Below, piece by piece: positions 20,346-33,100 of a DNA stretch of 64,000 bases. The stretch's first letter is position 1, and the number at the start of each line of letters is the position of its first letter. Source of the DNA: Prinia subflava (Eukaryota; Chordata; Aves; Passeriformes; Cisticolidae); NCBI RefSeq assembly GCF_021018805.1, contig NC_086248.1, forward strand, positions 95,627,239-95,691,238, in the 5' to 3' direction. Position numbers and translations under genes: made by a program. The notes beneath the pieces were generated by a model. That model was given only the letters and a program-made list of their open reading frames with translations. It was not told where the DNA came from and ran no database searches.

Positions 20346-22838
20346 CTGAGAAACAGGCACTTCACCTCCCCTGGTTGACTTGGCTTCTGCATGAAAAAGA
20401 CACCTCTCTTTCACCTCTCTGGCCATCATTTTTTAAAGCCTGAAATTAGGGCAGGGCATCAAACAGTGCCATTACTATACCAGTGCAATGGAATATATAA
20501 TTACATTTTGTGGTGTATTATGAATTAGCTCGGCTCAAACAGGGCTGCAGACTTCAGTAGGTTACAGTGAAGACTCAGGAAACAGATTTGAGTGTAGGGA
20601 TCCTTTCCCAGCCCCTGTATGCACAAATCAACCCAGCCACCAGCATTAATATAGTTCTCTCTGTGTCTTTAGTTATATATGCACGCACCTTTGCCAAACA
20701 CACTTTTTTTCCTAGGGCTTTTTTTGAACATAAAAAACAAAGGAAGAGTGGAGAGGTTGAACCAAGTCTAAATCTATGTGGACCTGGCTGGGATTGTGTG
20801 TGAGCTACTTATGAAAAGATAGTTTTTCTTCCTAAGAAAATATGAGGGGGAACTTGAACCATGTCTTCCCGTCTTCGCTTCTGCTTCCAAGTTGCTCCTT
20901 GCTCCATTACAGTGGTTCTCCATTAAGGTGAAGGATGTTTTCCTGAACTGCCATTTAAGGAGGTGTTTTTGGAGGAACTCAATAGCTATTTTAATTTCTG
21001 GAGCTATGTTTAATAGCTGTTTAATTGAAGAAAACATGGCTTTGCAGAATGCTGACTCAGAAATATTTGTAGATGAGATTTAAAAAGTAGAGTGGCCAGA
21101 ACAGGGAAAGTAGAGGTGAAAAGTAAAACTTTTTTCCTCTATTTCTTGGAAATATCTTCTCCTCCTCCCCCATCATCTTGCATGTCCGTCCTAATTGATT
21201 CCATGAAAATATTCAATTTTCCAGTAGTTTCAGATGTTTTTGAAAGGACTTGTATACCTGATGACTCCTATATAATCATGGGGACAACAAATTCCAGTAG
21301 AATAGTGAGTGGGAAATATCAGCCACTTCTAGGATTAAGTTAAAGCATTTTCTTTTTGTGGTTGAGGAAGATCTACAGGGTCTAAACAGTGCAGGTTATC
21401 CTTAGTTTCAGGTAATCCCTGATTTCACCTAAGAATGAAGAAGTCATCTTTCCCCATGGAAACAGGAGGGCTTGGCATGAGCCACACATGCATGAAACCC
21501 CTGTTGTGAGCTCCTAACCTTGGCAATACTCCACTCAGGAGCACAGCAGGCACGACAGCCCCAAGGTGTTCTGTGTGAAGCTGTGAAGTGCTCACTGAGC
21601 ACAGGTCACAGCCGTGTCTCTGCCTACCAGGGGACCCTGCTCCCCTTCCCTCAGTACATCACTCATGTATGGACCCACGTCTTTAGTCTTTAAAAGTACA
21701 TTTCAATGGAATTGATGGTTGGGGATGATCTATTTAAGCACCTGGAGGCTGGTAATACCTCTGGGTACTTTGGATGAGATTTGGTGCTGCAGATAAATAT
21801 ATACAGGGCCACAGGTAAATAACTGTGGCTCTTTTGTCACAGGTGAAATTTACACTGGGAAATGAATGTATCTGTTAACTTTCAATGTCTATTGTCATAC
21901 AATCCAGGCCTGGGCCAGGATAGGAGAAAATGATTTTTTTTTGCTTTTGATTTTTCCAATTTGTTTTGCTTTTGAAGTGAAGATTGTAAATTCTCATAAA
22001 CAGCTAATGCAGAGAAGATTTCTGCCTCACACACACAACCCACTCACAAATGCAAAACAGCCTATAAAGACAAATCACTGAGAGAAATTATTTGCTCTGC
22101 TCTAAGACCCTGCATTCACTAAGGAAATCCTTACCAGTGTAATAGTAATCATTGTCTTTGGGGTCCAAAGCCCAAATGGATTTTCAGTGGTGTCTTAGAG
22201 CAGTGTTTACTCTATAGCAACTTATTGTAATGTGCTGTCTCACCTGAGTCACTTTGCTGGGAAGTCTCAGAGCTTTATGCATGCAAAAATCTACAGCAAC
22301 AAATGTCTATAAAATGGATAGATGGGCACAAACCATATAACAGTTTCAAGAGAATTAAGTGAATACTGTAGTCAAATTATGATAATCAAAGGCATCTCAG
22401 ATTTGGGGCTTAAACTACTTGACCATTTTCTTTTAATCTGGACTCCATGGTGTTTTCAACAAGGATTATTATCCTGTTTTTCAGAGGTCAAATAAATTAG
22501 CTTTAAGCTCATGAAAAGGTAAACACACTGATGCCTGCACAACTTTTGTGAGTTTATGAGACATTCTGGCAACAGGAATACGAGGAACCACCATAAATCC
22601 TACTGTGCACAAGCACTTAATTCCTGGGATGCAGTGTGTATGGGTTCCTCCACCATGCAATGCAAGTTCTCTTATTAGGAAATATTCAATCTAGTAGAAG
22701 TACAAAACCCGGTAGGAGCATGATTTTATGGAAGAGCTTTTCCCACTGGCTGGTTCTGAGGAAGATGTCACATTTCAGGAGGGGACTGAAGACAGATCCA
22801 GAGGCATCTTCAGGAGACTGTGCTGGATGGTGCCATTT
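20346..22838. other. Intergenic DNA, nothing identified
   Basis: AT-rich, CpG-poor sequence. No exon, RNA gene or recognisable transposon is seen. Confidence 0.5.
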
Positions 22839-23456
22839 TGACACTACATGGACAAAATGTCTAGTTACAGATGAAAAACAACTCAAGAGGATTAGAGCCG
22901 GTGTTTCACAATAGAAAAGCCTTTGGGCTCTTCTATCACCATTATTATAATGATGGTAAAAGCATGTTGGAAATCTCTTTCAGTGCATTCATACAGACAT
23001 CCGTGTGTGTGTTGGAGCATGGACACGGACGTACACACACGCACATCTGTCTGTATGCAGAGGCAGCCCACTGTAAATACAAATCATTCTATAAACGATG
23101 GGACTGTGCAAGAGCACAAATGTATCTTAAAGACCTAAAGTGCCTAAATTATAGGCTCCCATTTTTGAGAAATGTCTGCAATGAGACGTCCACAGAGATG
23201 CCTTTACAGCCGTGACAGTAAGAAGGCTTCCTGAAGCAGCATGAGCTTGATCTACAGGTAAGGGAAGAGAAATGGGGTTGGACTGAAGTTGATACAACAG
23301 CTCCTTATCACTACTACAGCCCTTCAGAATGGCTCAGGGGCAAGCGAATTTACCAGCGAGGCACAGGGAAGATGTGGAGCTTGATTCTGTCTGGGGCTTG
23401 GCTCTGTACAGCTCCAGGGTGGCACTGCTTCTTTTATTGTAATTCTTGCATTCTCT
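22839..23456 (+). repeat. Duplicated segment, right copy (main part)
   Basis: This 618-bp block aligns collinearly with 8455-9074 in direct orientation, about 14.4 kb away. Shared blocks include GCATTCATACAG, CATCCGT, TTAAAGACC, GCAGC-TGAGCTT, TACAACAGC, CTACAGCCCTTCAG, CACAGGGA and GGGCTTGGCTCTGT. Many CpGs of the left copy are TpG/CpA here, as expected for methylated desert DNA. The alternating GTGTGT/ACACAC stretch at about 23005-23045 seems to have grown here from shorter ancestral sequence. Confidence 0.8.
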
Positions 23457-24479
23457 TGTTGGCAAAGGTGAGAAGAGGATTGGTATCTTGTATGTGATAG
23501 TGGGTGTTTTGTGGAGGACTTTGGCTGTTCCATGGAAGGGATTTCGTCTCATGGTGGGACTTGATGCACTGACTCAGAGAGGCACTAAATTCTGCACGAA
23601 TACAAATATGTACAGAACACAAGCAGACCTCTTAAGGTGTATTAGGCTCTCTGGACTGCTACCAAGGTTTGACACAGGCTGAGAGCAGACAGCATCTGTC
23701 CCCAGGGTTGTTGGGGTGGCGGTGGCTGCACCCAGCAGTGCACATTTGCAGTGTGGTGGCACTGCCTCCCCTGCAGTGCCTGTGCTGGCTCAGCAAGCTC
23801 CCAGGAGCATGGGGAGAACAGGGAAGACTCTGTTGAGGACATGTTGCTGGGGAATGGAAGTGTCCTGGGCATCTCTCACTCCACACTTGGGGTGGCAGCA
23901 GCAGGGTGCACGGTCCCCCAGTGGGGTGCAGGCAGCTTCGGGTTGGTGCCTCTCCAGCCCTCCTGACCCTTAAAGTTATTTTCAGTGACATCAAACAGAA
24001 AGGTTGGTGAGCACTAATGCCAGCTGGGACCAAATCCCACAGTGCAACCCAAATTCCTAAAGGAGAGGGAAACCTGCAAGGAGCCTCTGTGTGTGTGTGT
24101 GTACATAAATGAACATCTTTATTTTATTCCTGACTTGATTTTCCCATTTTTATGTCCTCTGAAGATAAATACAAGGCAATTTCAATTCAATTAGCAGTGG
24201 TATTTTGGTAAAACAGCCCCAGAAATCAAGAGAGGCTGATGTTATTTTACATGGTCCTTGTCTCCATTTATACTAAGCAAGCTGGGCCTGGGGTTTGTCT
24301 AAAACAGAGCAGAGAGACCACCGAGTAGTCTCATCAGCAGAGCACTAATTGTGGCCATTTATTATAGTCACTTATCTGATAGTAGCTTCTTTATCTGTGA
24401 TAGTTTTACAGGAATAAAATCCACCAGGCATTTGCACCAGTATATAAACATGTTACCTTGTGGCAGAGTGTCTGTTACT
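23457..24479. other. Intergenic DNA
   Basis: This includes a short (TG)n run at 24088-24102 and a GC-richer stretch at about 23700-23970 without coding resemblance. The AT-rich part from about 24105 to 24440 could be conserved, but carries no specific signal I can name. Confidence 0.45.
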
Positions 24480-24725
24480 TACTGTCAACACTCGCCAGCA
24501 AAAAAATGCCTATCTCAGGCTCATATGAAGTAATGATGAGTTTAATATGCTCCAGTGAAAGCCACAGAATAAACAAGGCATCACAAACGTTTGCCTTGTC
24601 TGGCCTGTTAAACAAACAAAGGTGACTAAGAAGCACAAGCAGCACCGGGTCGGGCCTTATCGGGCGCTGGTGGCAGCGCCGTAACGCAGCTCCCCCGGCC
24701 AGCCCGGGCTGCCCCAGGGCTCCTG
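24480..24725. promoter_or_regulatory. Candidate regulatory element with CpG micro-island
   Basis: An AT-rich block with a forkhead/TCF-like composite GTTAAACAAACAAAGG (24607-24622) runs directly into a small CpG cluster (about 24646-24710, roughly ten CpGs in 65 bases). The cluster stands in CpG-poor surroundings and contains the perfect hairpin GGCGCTG-GTGG-CAGCGCC (24663-24680). A 184-codon minus-strand frame covers it but shows no protein family features. Persistent CpGs suggest an unmethylated element. Function is inferred. Confidence 0.4.
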
Positions 24726-27700
24726 AGGGCAGGAAAGGCTGGGAAAGCCCCTTACCAGGGAAAAACACCCCTTGAGTCTGGCCAAAGTACTCTAGTGTGG
24801 AGATGTAATTCCACGGCTGTCTCAAAGCCAGTTCTGGGATAGCAGGGTGCAGGGGAGGAGAGGTGGGGAGCACCCAGCGCACAGACCAGCTCTGCCAGTC
24901 TAGTCCGGTCCTGGGGATTAGGGCCAAGCAGGGTTTCCATGTGTGATTGCCCCACCAAGCCCATCCTCTTCCTGCAAACACAGCAGATCCATGAGGAAGG
25001 GCCATGCAGTGAGAGGCAAGAAGGACCACCTGGTCACTTCTGGGCCTGTCAGATCAAGGGAGGAAAATCACACCAACAATGCTCTCAAGAGAAAAAACTG
25101 AAAATTGATATTGTTTTACTGCTGTATTTGGATCTGCCAGAACAAATTCATTTTGCACGTGACCACAATCAGTGTGATTGACAAAATTTGATAGAGTGAC
25201 AAAGACTGAAGACGGACACTTCATCTGTGAGAAGAGACTTTGTTAGGGAATCATCCCTTTGATTAAGGAGGCACTTAAGACCATCCATCCCCTGGCTGAC
25301 AATAAATAAGCTAACACTTGCTTGGCTGCAGTGTTGATCTTATGATAAGTGATGGAAATACATCCCATTTGTCATAATGAAATATCAGGGACAAGTGGAG
25401 TTAGCTACCTAAGACAGTTGTGTTTAATGTCAAACTCTGAATGAAATCAGAAAGGGAGAATTCAGTTAACAGGCTTAATGTTTTGTAGAGGATCTTAATT
25501 TAGTGATCAGTCACAGCCCATGAGAGTGAATCCACACAGACATCTACCTGACACAGAAATTGCAGAAACTCTCCTAGCTGGCAAAGCTTTTTGGCAAGCC
25601 CTGACATTGTTCCTCAGCCTCACTGAATGGGTGAAAGCTGATGTTCAGCTTTGCAGAGCCAGCTCACCACGGTCTCCATGCAAAATGCCATGCGTAGGGT
25701 GTATTTCCTTGTGGCAAATGTGAATTTTTCATGCAGAGCTGCCCTTCCTGCAGCTCAGGCCATCAGGATGGGAGCTTCCTGCTTTGGTTTAGCTGGAAAA
25801 TGTGAGCCAATTGCAGCTTCATCATCTCTTGCAGTCAACAACGGACTGACTTGAAAGCTTTCTTGTCTGCTTCCAGCACGCTTATTTCCAGTGTGGCAAA
25901 CAAACAGCTGGCTTGTTGGGTGACAGCGCGGCTTTCATTTGCAGCTGGAAGATTGTTTAATCTGGAAACTGTTTTGAAAGGGTAATTTCATTTTGAGTTG
26001 CTTTGGCACTGTAAACAAAACGAGCCAGGACCACATGAAGTGCACTGGCAGCTCAGTCCACCTGTTGGCTAAATCCCTCTGAAAATAGATGGATGTGTGA
26101 CAGATGTGGGCGAGCGCTCACAGCCGGGGTGGGATGGCAAGGCTGTGTCAGCAGGAGGGATGGCATGGGTTGAGAGGGTTACCCAGCCCTGCTCAGTACT
26201 GGATTACATGTCCACACAGAATGAATTAGACTAATGGTCGTTTTGTGTAGTTGCTGGTGGCTGGAGACTCATTTTACCCCAGTACTCACCACCTAGATGA
26301 TCTACCAGCCAGGTGTCTCAGTGGTATACGAGCACATGTTTTATTTTGCAGCTGAGGTGAGCCAGGGGTACATACCCTGTTGGGTACCTGAGATCCCAAG
26401 CATGGCATTTTCTCACACAGCTAGTGGGCAGTGAGGCCAGGGTGGGTACACTGCTGGTCCAGGGGAGATGTTTCTCCTCCTGTGCAGGGGCACGTGCCAG
26501 TTCCAAACCTGTGTGTTGTGTGGTGTGGTCACCACTGAGCAGAGATCCCTGCTCGAAGTGGGCAAGCATCGAGCATAAAAAGGTGCAGATTTCCAGCTCC
26601 AGTTGAGAGACCTGAGTACCACTGGAAAAAGTGGCCCGGTGTTTCTAGCCAGTAGCTCAGTAAATCCAGCCCCAGATATGAAAATCAACCTAATCTCTTT
26701 GCACAGGCAATCAAAACCCAGTGGTTAAAATTAACTACCTGTGCTGTTGATGATGCGTGAACCAGAGGAGAGCTGGCTATTTTTCCCATGGCTGTATAGT
26801 TTCTATGCTGCCAGCAGAGTAGAAAATACAAAAACAAGGTATTATTTTTGTCAGTAAATGAAACATATCTGACTCAAATTTCCTGCAGAAGACAGCAGAT
26901 CCATTGATTAAAAGTGTGCCATTTTTATAGTCACTTTTCCGAGCACAACCACATTTGAAAAAGCCACAAACCTGAACGGCAATATGATTTTACATTTAAA
27001 AAAGAGATTTAGCATGTTACAGTATATTTTCTCTGGGCTGCAGGGGAACTGTTTCTTGCTTAGCTGTGAGTTCATAAATTATCAGGTTGGGTTCATGCAC
27101 TATCAGGTTTCAGGACAGAGCTGTTTTACAAATAATGCTATGTGGTGGTTCTCTTTCACTGGGGAAACCTTCAAGTATGAGAGATTGATACTGCAGGGAA
27201 ACAACACAAAGGGGTGGGCAGTTGATTCTGATGGAGTTAAAAATCTGTTACCACTTCAGTGGCTGTTGCTTAATCTCCTGTTTTCAGAGCTGATAACACA
27301 ACCATAAAGTTCACTCCTGGCTGAGCGCTGGCACAGGCGTTTCTCCATCCAGAAGTGAAATCCAGATATGAACATTAGCACTGCTATTAATAAAATCTCC
27401 TCCTTTTCAATGACAAAAGTGCAAGTAAATGCAAAATTTGATTTGTGATAAGAGCTACTGGGGTCCAGCCAATACCTGGCTTTGTAAAAACAACTCTACA
27501 AAGACAGAAAGATAAAATATTAGTAGTGAGGCTACAGAAATACACCTCCTCCGCTGCAACTTTTACAACTGGTTAGTAAGAGGCTTTGACACAAACCCAG
27601 GGACTGCCTTTAGCTCTTTGCTGGTCAGAAGTACCACTGCAAGCTGACAGCAAGGAGAGGCAAAGATCTCTCTCACCTGAAGTCCATTGGCATCAGTGGA

Positions 27701-29880
27701 ATTTGCACAAAGCCCAGTACCAGCCTAGCAAAGGGCTGGCCTGTGACAATGCTGTCATACCTACGGCAACTACCTGGGCTGAGATGGTTTGAAGGGAAGA
27801 TGGCTTTTTTCCTGCAGAACAGACCATTATCAGTACCAGAAGAACTGAAATTCCTTCTCTGGGCAGCACTGGAAGAATGAGATAGAAGCTTCATTTTTTT
27901 AGGTCCAGGAAGACATTTTCTCTGCTGATTAGGTAGGAGACTGCATTTAGAAGATTTGATTTCTAACCTTTGTTAGCTTTTTAACAAAGTGGTTTTCATA
28001 AATCTTTTTGTACTCTGTCCTTCACTCCTAAAAAAAAAAAAAAAAAAGGTGTTGTGACTTCTGTTAAGCAATTTGTGAATCTCAGAGGGGAAAAAAATTC
28101 TGCCTAAGTACAATGTAAACAGCTCAGTCTGAAGAGCTTTGAGACCTGGGGTAGGGATTACAAACAGTGTCTGTCCCAGTACTCTCTCGCTCTTAAAATC
28201 TGGCAGTGCTGCTGTGAGAGTGCTGCAGGGATTTCGCAGTTATAGCAGACACTGTTAGCAATGAACTGTTCGAAAAAGCTTAATGAAGACTAAGTAAAGC
28301 TGTCACGAGGTCTCAGTGTGGGAGAGGAGGGATTGCTGATAAGATTAATACCGTGGTTTAATTACTTTTATTTTCTTTCCAGAGACTTTACTGAAGTAGA
28401 ACAAAGTTAATAGTCGTGTAATTTCATTTTCTAACAACAACATTTCCTAAGTTAATCTTTGAAATGTTGCTGTAGAACCTCTCTTTGGGCAGGTAGCTGT
28501 CCATGCCTATCCTGACCCAATATTCTTGCTTCCTTTCTCTCCCTGTCATGAGCTGGAACTTACAAAATCAGCTTCCTTAGGAGTGTTTTGATGCTTTCAC
28601 TGCTTGTCAAAATCAGGAAGTGTAAACCACACAGATTTTTTTTTTTCCACAGCAAGATATCTGAGGACATTTAGAACAGGCTCCTACATTTTCTCCTCCT
28701 CTATAGAATAACAGGTTTGTCCCACACATGTTTGTGACAACATTTATGCCTGTGAACTGTTTGAAAAAATTAGAGGATTATTGTATGTTATGGGATGTAG
28801 GTGATCATGATAAACCTTTGGGAACACAAGCAGGTGAAGCAGATGACAGGAGGGAATCTGATTCTTGGCTGTGATATTCTCACAGCACTCCAGCATGTCA
28901 CTAGGAAGGACCCAAATTCAGGTAAAACAAAAAATGCTGGGAAGAGTCAGGCCCTTTGCTTTAAAATTGTTGTAATGTTGAGGCTTAGAAGGATGGATTA
29001 CAGATTTATTTTTTCAGCCTGAATTCCATCCCAAAAATCTGCTTAATCCCCTTTTTAATACTTGTGTGAGTGCCAGAAACATCTTTTATTTGCTTCAGCA
29101 ACAGCAGCCGGTTAGTCAGATGCTATCAGCTACTTCTTCATTCAGTTTTCCTTTGCATGCTGATAAACACCACATAAGACATGGGAGAGAAACCTTAAGC
29201 CACAAGCTTATCCTGTGTATAATAGGATGCACCTTGAAACAATTTTGATGTCTCCATCGAAATCAGCTTAGGTTAAGCCTACATAAATAGTGTCAAAGGG
29301 GAACACACCCAGAACGCTCTGGGAGATCATGATAAACACTCCTGATGTTTTGCAGCTGTGCTCATCATCTGTGCATTTCACAATAAAATTTTACAAAGCA
29401 TCCAGACACCCAGCTGGTTGTATTCACTGCGGGATGGCTTTTTCTGCCATGGCATTTTGTTCCCTGTTTGTTGCCCTGTGGGATGGCTGTCTCCACGATG
29501 TTGCCCTGCACAATTCCCTGCCCAAATTCAGACCCCATCAATTATTTTTTGCTAGATACAGCAAATCATCATATTTTTTTTTAGCTGCATTAGACTTCAG
29601 GCCTCAGCTTTGCTTGTTGGAAAGTGAGGATCAAATAACTTCCCTCAACAGAAAGGAGATCCAATCTGCAGTGAGTTGCATCAAAGAACATTTTTTTTTT
29701 AAGCATATTTGAGCTAGTACTTGCTTATGATTCTGGCTGTAACTTCCCTCTGAACTGACTAAGGTTTGATTCTGAAACTTTTGCCTACAGGATAAAGTCT
29801 AAGGATGCAGCAATTGTGCTTCTTGTCCCATGTCTCTACCCAGAGAACTCTGATATCCAAAAGCTGAGCACAGCCATCTA
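24726..29880. other. Intergenic DNA with scattered candidate elements
   Basis: CpG-poor non-coding sequence. Stretches at about 25850-26060 (TGGCAAACAAACAGC, TGTAAACAAAACG forkhead-like cores) and 28190-28400 (GATAAGATTAATACCG, TTTAATTACTTTTA) look more structured than their surroundings. There is also a poly(A) run at 28030-28047. No exon, RNA gene or clear transposon is seen. Confidence 0.4.
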
Positions 29881-30120
29881 CAGGATCGGGGGCTCCTTTT
29901 GTAAAAATGAATAAAGGTAGCCCAAGTGAAAGGGATCACACGTGAGTCTCTTCTCAGTAAGCGTATATCACTGGCATAATTCCCTCGATGAAAGCGGAAT
30001 TCCTCCTGATTTACACGAAGAGCATTAACGAGAGAGGGCTCAGGTCTTAAGTGCCGGGGTTTAGCTGTATTTCTTCTGTCTTCATTCCTTCCCTGATGAT
30101 TCCCAGGAAATCTCACTTTG
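29881..30120. promoter_or_regulatory. CpG-retaining element built on a MITE remnant (candidate)
   Basis: Bases about 29973-30048 follow the same old palindromic repeat pattern seen at 20289 (ATAATTCCCTCGATG, then TCCTGATTTACACGAAG and GAGAGAGGGCTCAGG). The block keeps an unusual number of CpGs for this desert, including an E-box CACGTGAG near 29939. An ancient repeat that keeps its sequence and CpGs may have been co-opted as a regulatory element. The repeat reading is moderately supported; co-option is speculative. Confidence 0.35.
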
Positions 30121-33100
30121 GTGAGATAAGTGCCTACAAGAAGGTTGAAATTAATTTCAGAGTAGCCTGAAATGGCTGCACAGACAACCAGCCAGAGGAA
30201 ATGCCCCAGTGGAGGGATTTATTGCACTATCACTGCTTTTCGCCAAGCTGCAACATCTTAATCTTTCATAATGACATTATTATGAACCAGCCACGGCAGG
30301 GCCAGCCCTGAGAGATTGACGGCCCAGCACTTCACGGCTCTCCTGGAGACCTGCTAATCTCTGGTGTGACTTAAGTGGGGCTAAATGCAATGTCCTGCAG
30401 GTCACCCCAGCCCAGCAAGACATGGGGTGGATGTCAGAGGGAGCAGAGTATTCCTCTCGCCCTGGAAACCAGAGCCCCCTCACCCCAGTGTATCGTGGTC
30501 TTTGTTCTGGGGGTTACCAGCACATGGCCCCACACCAGTGGTTGTCTTGGGCTTTGAGTCTGGGAGATGGCAGGTCTTGGAGCACAGAGAGTAGGTCCTC
30601 AGCACCAAGGCCGTGAAATAACCATGCAAAATGGAAAGGTTTCTAGTTTGCGACTCTACTAGAGTCTGAGAAGAGGATAGAAAGCAAAGGAGAAATGAGT
30701 GTTTTGTCCCCCTGTTGGACACAGTCTCATCTTGTACAATATCTTTGGTTTATATGTGTTTCAAGGGAAAAAAATATTCCTTGCTAACTAATATTTAAAG
30801 CCCTAAGTGGCTTGTTTCTTGACAAGCCGTGCCTTGCACTTTTGAGAAGCAGAATTAAACATGTAATGACCCTCACTCCCAATGTACTGGATTACAATAG
30901 CTTTCTCCAATTTCATCTCAATTACTTGGCTTGTAGGCTGGGTCTGCGTTGGTCTGGAGAGTCCCATCTTCTCCTGAGGTTAGATGTCAGCGTTGAGTCT
31001 GAGACACATTTCAGACAGTTTGCGTCATTGTGTAAACAGTGATAACAATATTTAATGATGATAAATCTGAATTTCACCACAAAACTATAAAACAACTGAG
31101 AGAATGAATTATGCAATTTACAGCTAGCAAGAAGGCAGCCAAAGGGAAAGCAAAGGATACGTACAGCAGAGAGACAAATTTAGTGGTCTGAGACTATAGT
31201 GTCATTTGTTTTTGTGTTTAGTAGCACTTAGCAGCCATGGTGCATAAATAATCTTTATTGCAGTGGAACCCAGGGACGCTGCTGGCGACAACTTGTCACT
31301 GCCTGGGATGGCTGCTTCACATGGCACAAGGTGAATCTTGGGTCTGCAGGGGCATCTGAGGCTCCTGGGTCCCTCGGGGGCTGGTGCTGGGTGACAGTGT
31401 CCTTCTACCCCTTCCTGGGATGTGTGAAAACCCTGACACTCATTTTCTGATCCAGCCTAATGAAACTCTGCTGGTCTCACTAATTTAATTGCCCAAATGA
31501 ATTTTAAGTATACAGTCCTGAGTTGAACAATAGAGGGAAAGAAGGAACAATAAATAAAAATCACACAGAGGGGAGCTACAAAAGCTCAAATATTTTTGTT
31601 TTATTTTTGGTTACTTGCTTATTTTTAATATAGAAAGACCAAAAAGAGGAAGAAAAGTAGGGAACAGCATCTGTACACTATATTCCTTCCCTTTTTCTTC
31701 CTTCAGTGCCTTCCCATTATTGTTTTTTTACTTAATTTGTTATAACAGTATCAAAATCCTTTTAGTAATACACTCTTTTCATATAGTTCACTTTTCCTGT
31801 GAAAGCCTTGAGAGACAAAAACGTCTGCACAATTTCCCCAAACCCTCCATCCTGAGAATGGCAAACAAAAAGTTTTCAACAGACTTTGGTTTTCCATCTT
31901 GAAGAATAATCAAGAAAGCTCAAACACAATGGGGGTTTCATGGAATAAAAAATGGATATCAACATCAGTACTTGTTTTATTATTTTGATCCTATTTTGAT
32001 ATAATGCGGATAATATTGCAAACTATTACCAAAAATATGGATGCAAGTACTAAAATTCAGGACCTTGGCCTGCTATAATCATGGATAAAAGGAGGGAGGG
32101 AGGTCAGATTTGTACTCCTTTTTCCCATGATTGGTGGGACTTGGACACCCTGCAGGGACAGGGACCATCCTGGTTGTTCTCCTGCAGGACCATGGTGATT
32201 GTGATGGCAGGAAGAGGAGGGCTTGCTCATTCTCCAGGATGGGCAGTCATTTTGGAAGATGTCTTTTTTTAGGGAAGGTTCTTCTTTGGTTTCCAAGCTC
32301 CCTGGTTGGGACAGAGGGGCTTCTATACAAAACTTGGCACAGCTCTCAACCCATCTCTGCCAGGACTGCTTTCCTCCTGCCTGTGAAACTGGGATAGTTT
32401 TCAAATAATACATACCTACCTCTGGGAGTGCTGTGAAAACTGGTGGCCTCTGTCCTTAAGTCCACTGTGAACCACTGTAAGTAGAAATTGTCTGAGCTTC
32501 CTCCAGCCCACAGCAAAAAAATAAAAAAAAAAATCAATAGACAAGTGTGAGGAAATGCCGAATTGCTCAAGCTCTCCATTCTTCTGGCTTCTAAGAGGAT
32601 ACTGTAGATTACAGGGTAAACAACTTCTGAAATGACATTTAAAAAGTGATGTGTCACTTGCCAGTGTCCCTTTAACTATGAGAAATAACAGCAGCATAGG
32701 AAAAAAAATGTAAATTTACCATCAGGCTGATCTTCCCCCACAGCCTAATGTGGAGTTTGATGAATAGAATGAATGAAACGACAGAGGATCCAAGCATTAC
32801 ACAACGGCTATAATTGTGCTAACCAGCTGTAATCATCTGCTGCTTCCAAAAAAAGTTCAGAGCATTTTGACAGTGTCGCCTGTGCGGATTGGAAGGCTGC
32901 AGCAAAAAAGTATTTCCATTTGTTATTCGAAAAAAAGAGATCTGTTCCTCAGTGTCAGATTTTGCTTGGAAGGTGCCAAGACAGCGGAGATTGAAGAACA
33001 GGATTACTGACAAAGCTGGGGGAAAGAAAAAAACTTTTAAAGGAAGGCAGCTTCTCTTCCAGGAAAAGAAGATTTTAGATGAGAAGACACTGCTGGATCC

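Noticed and set aside
24475..25029. 184-codon open frame on the minus strand
   Set aside because: No recognisable domains; it runs from GC-rich into AT-rich regulatory-looking sequence without any change typical of exons.
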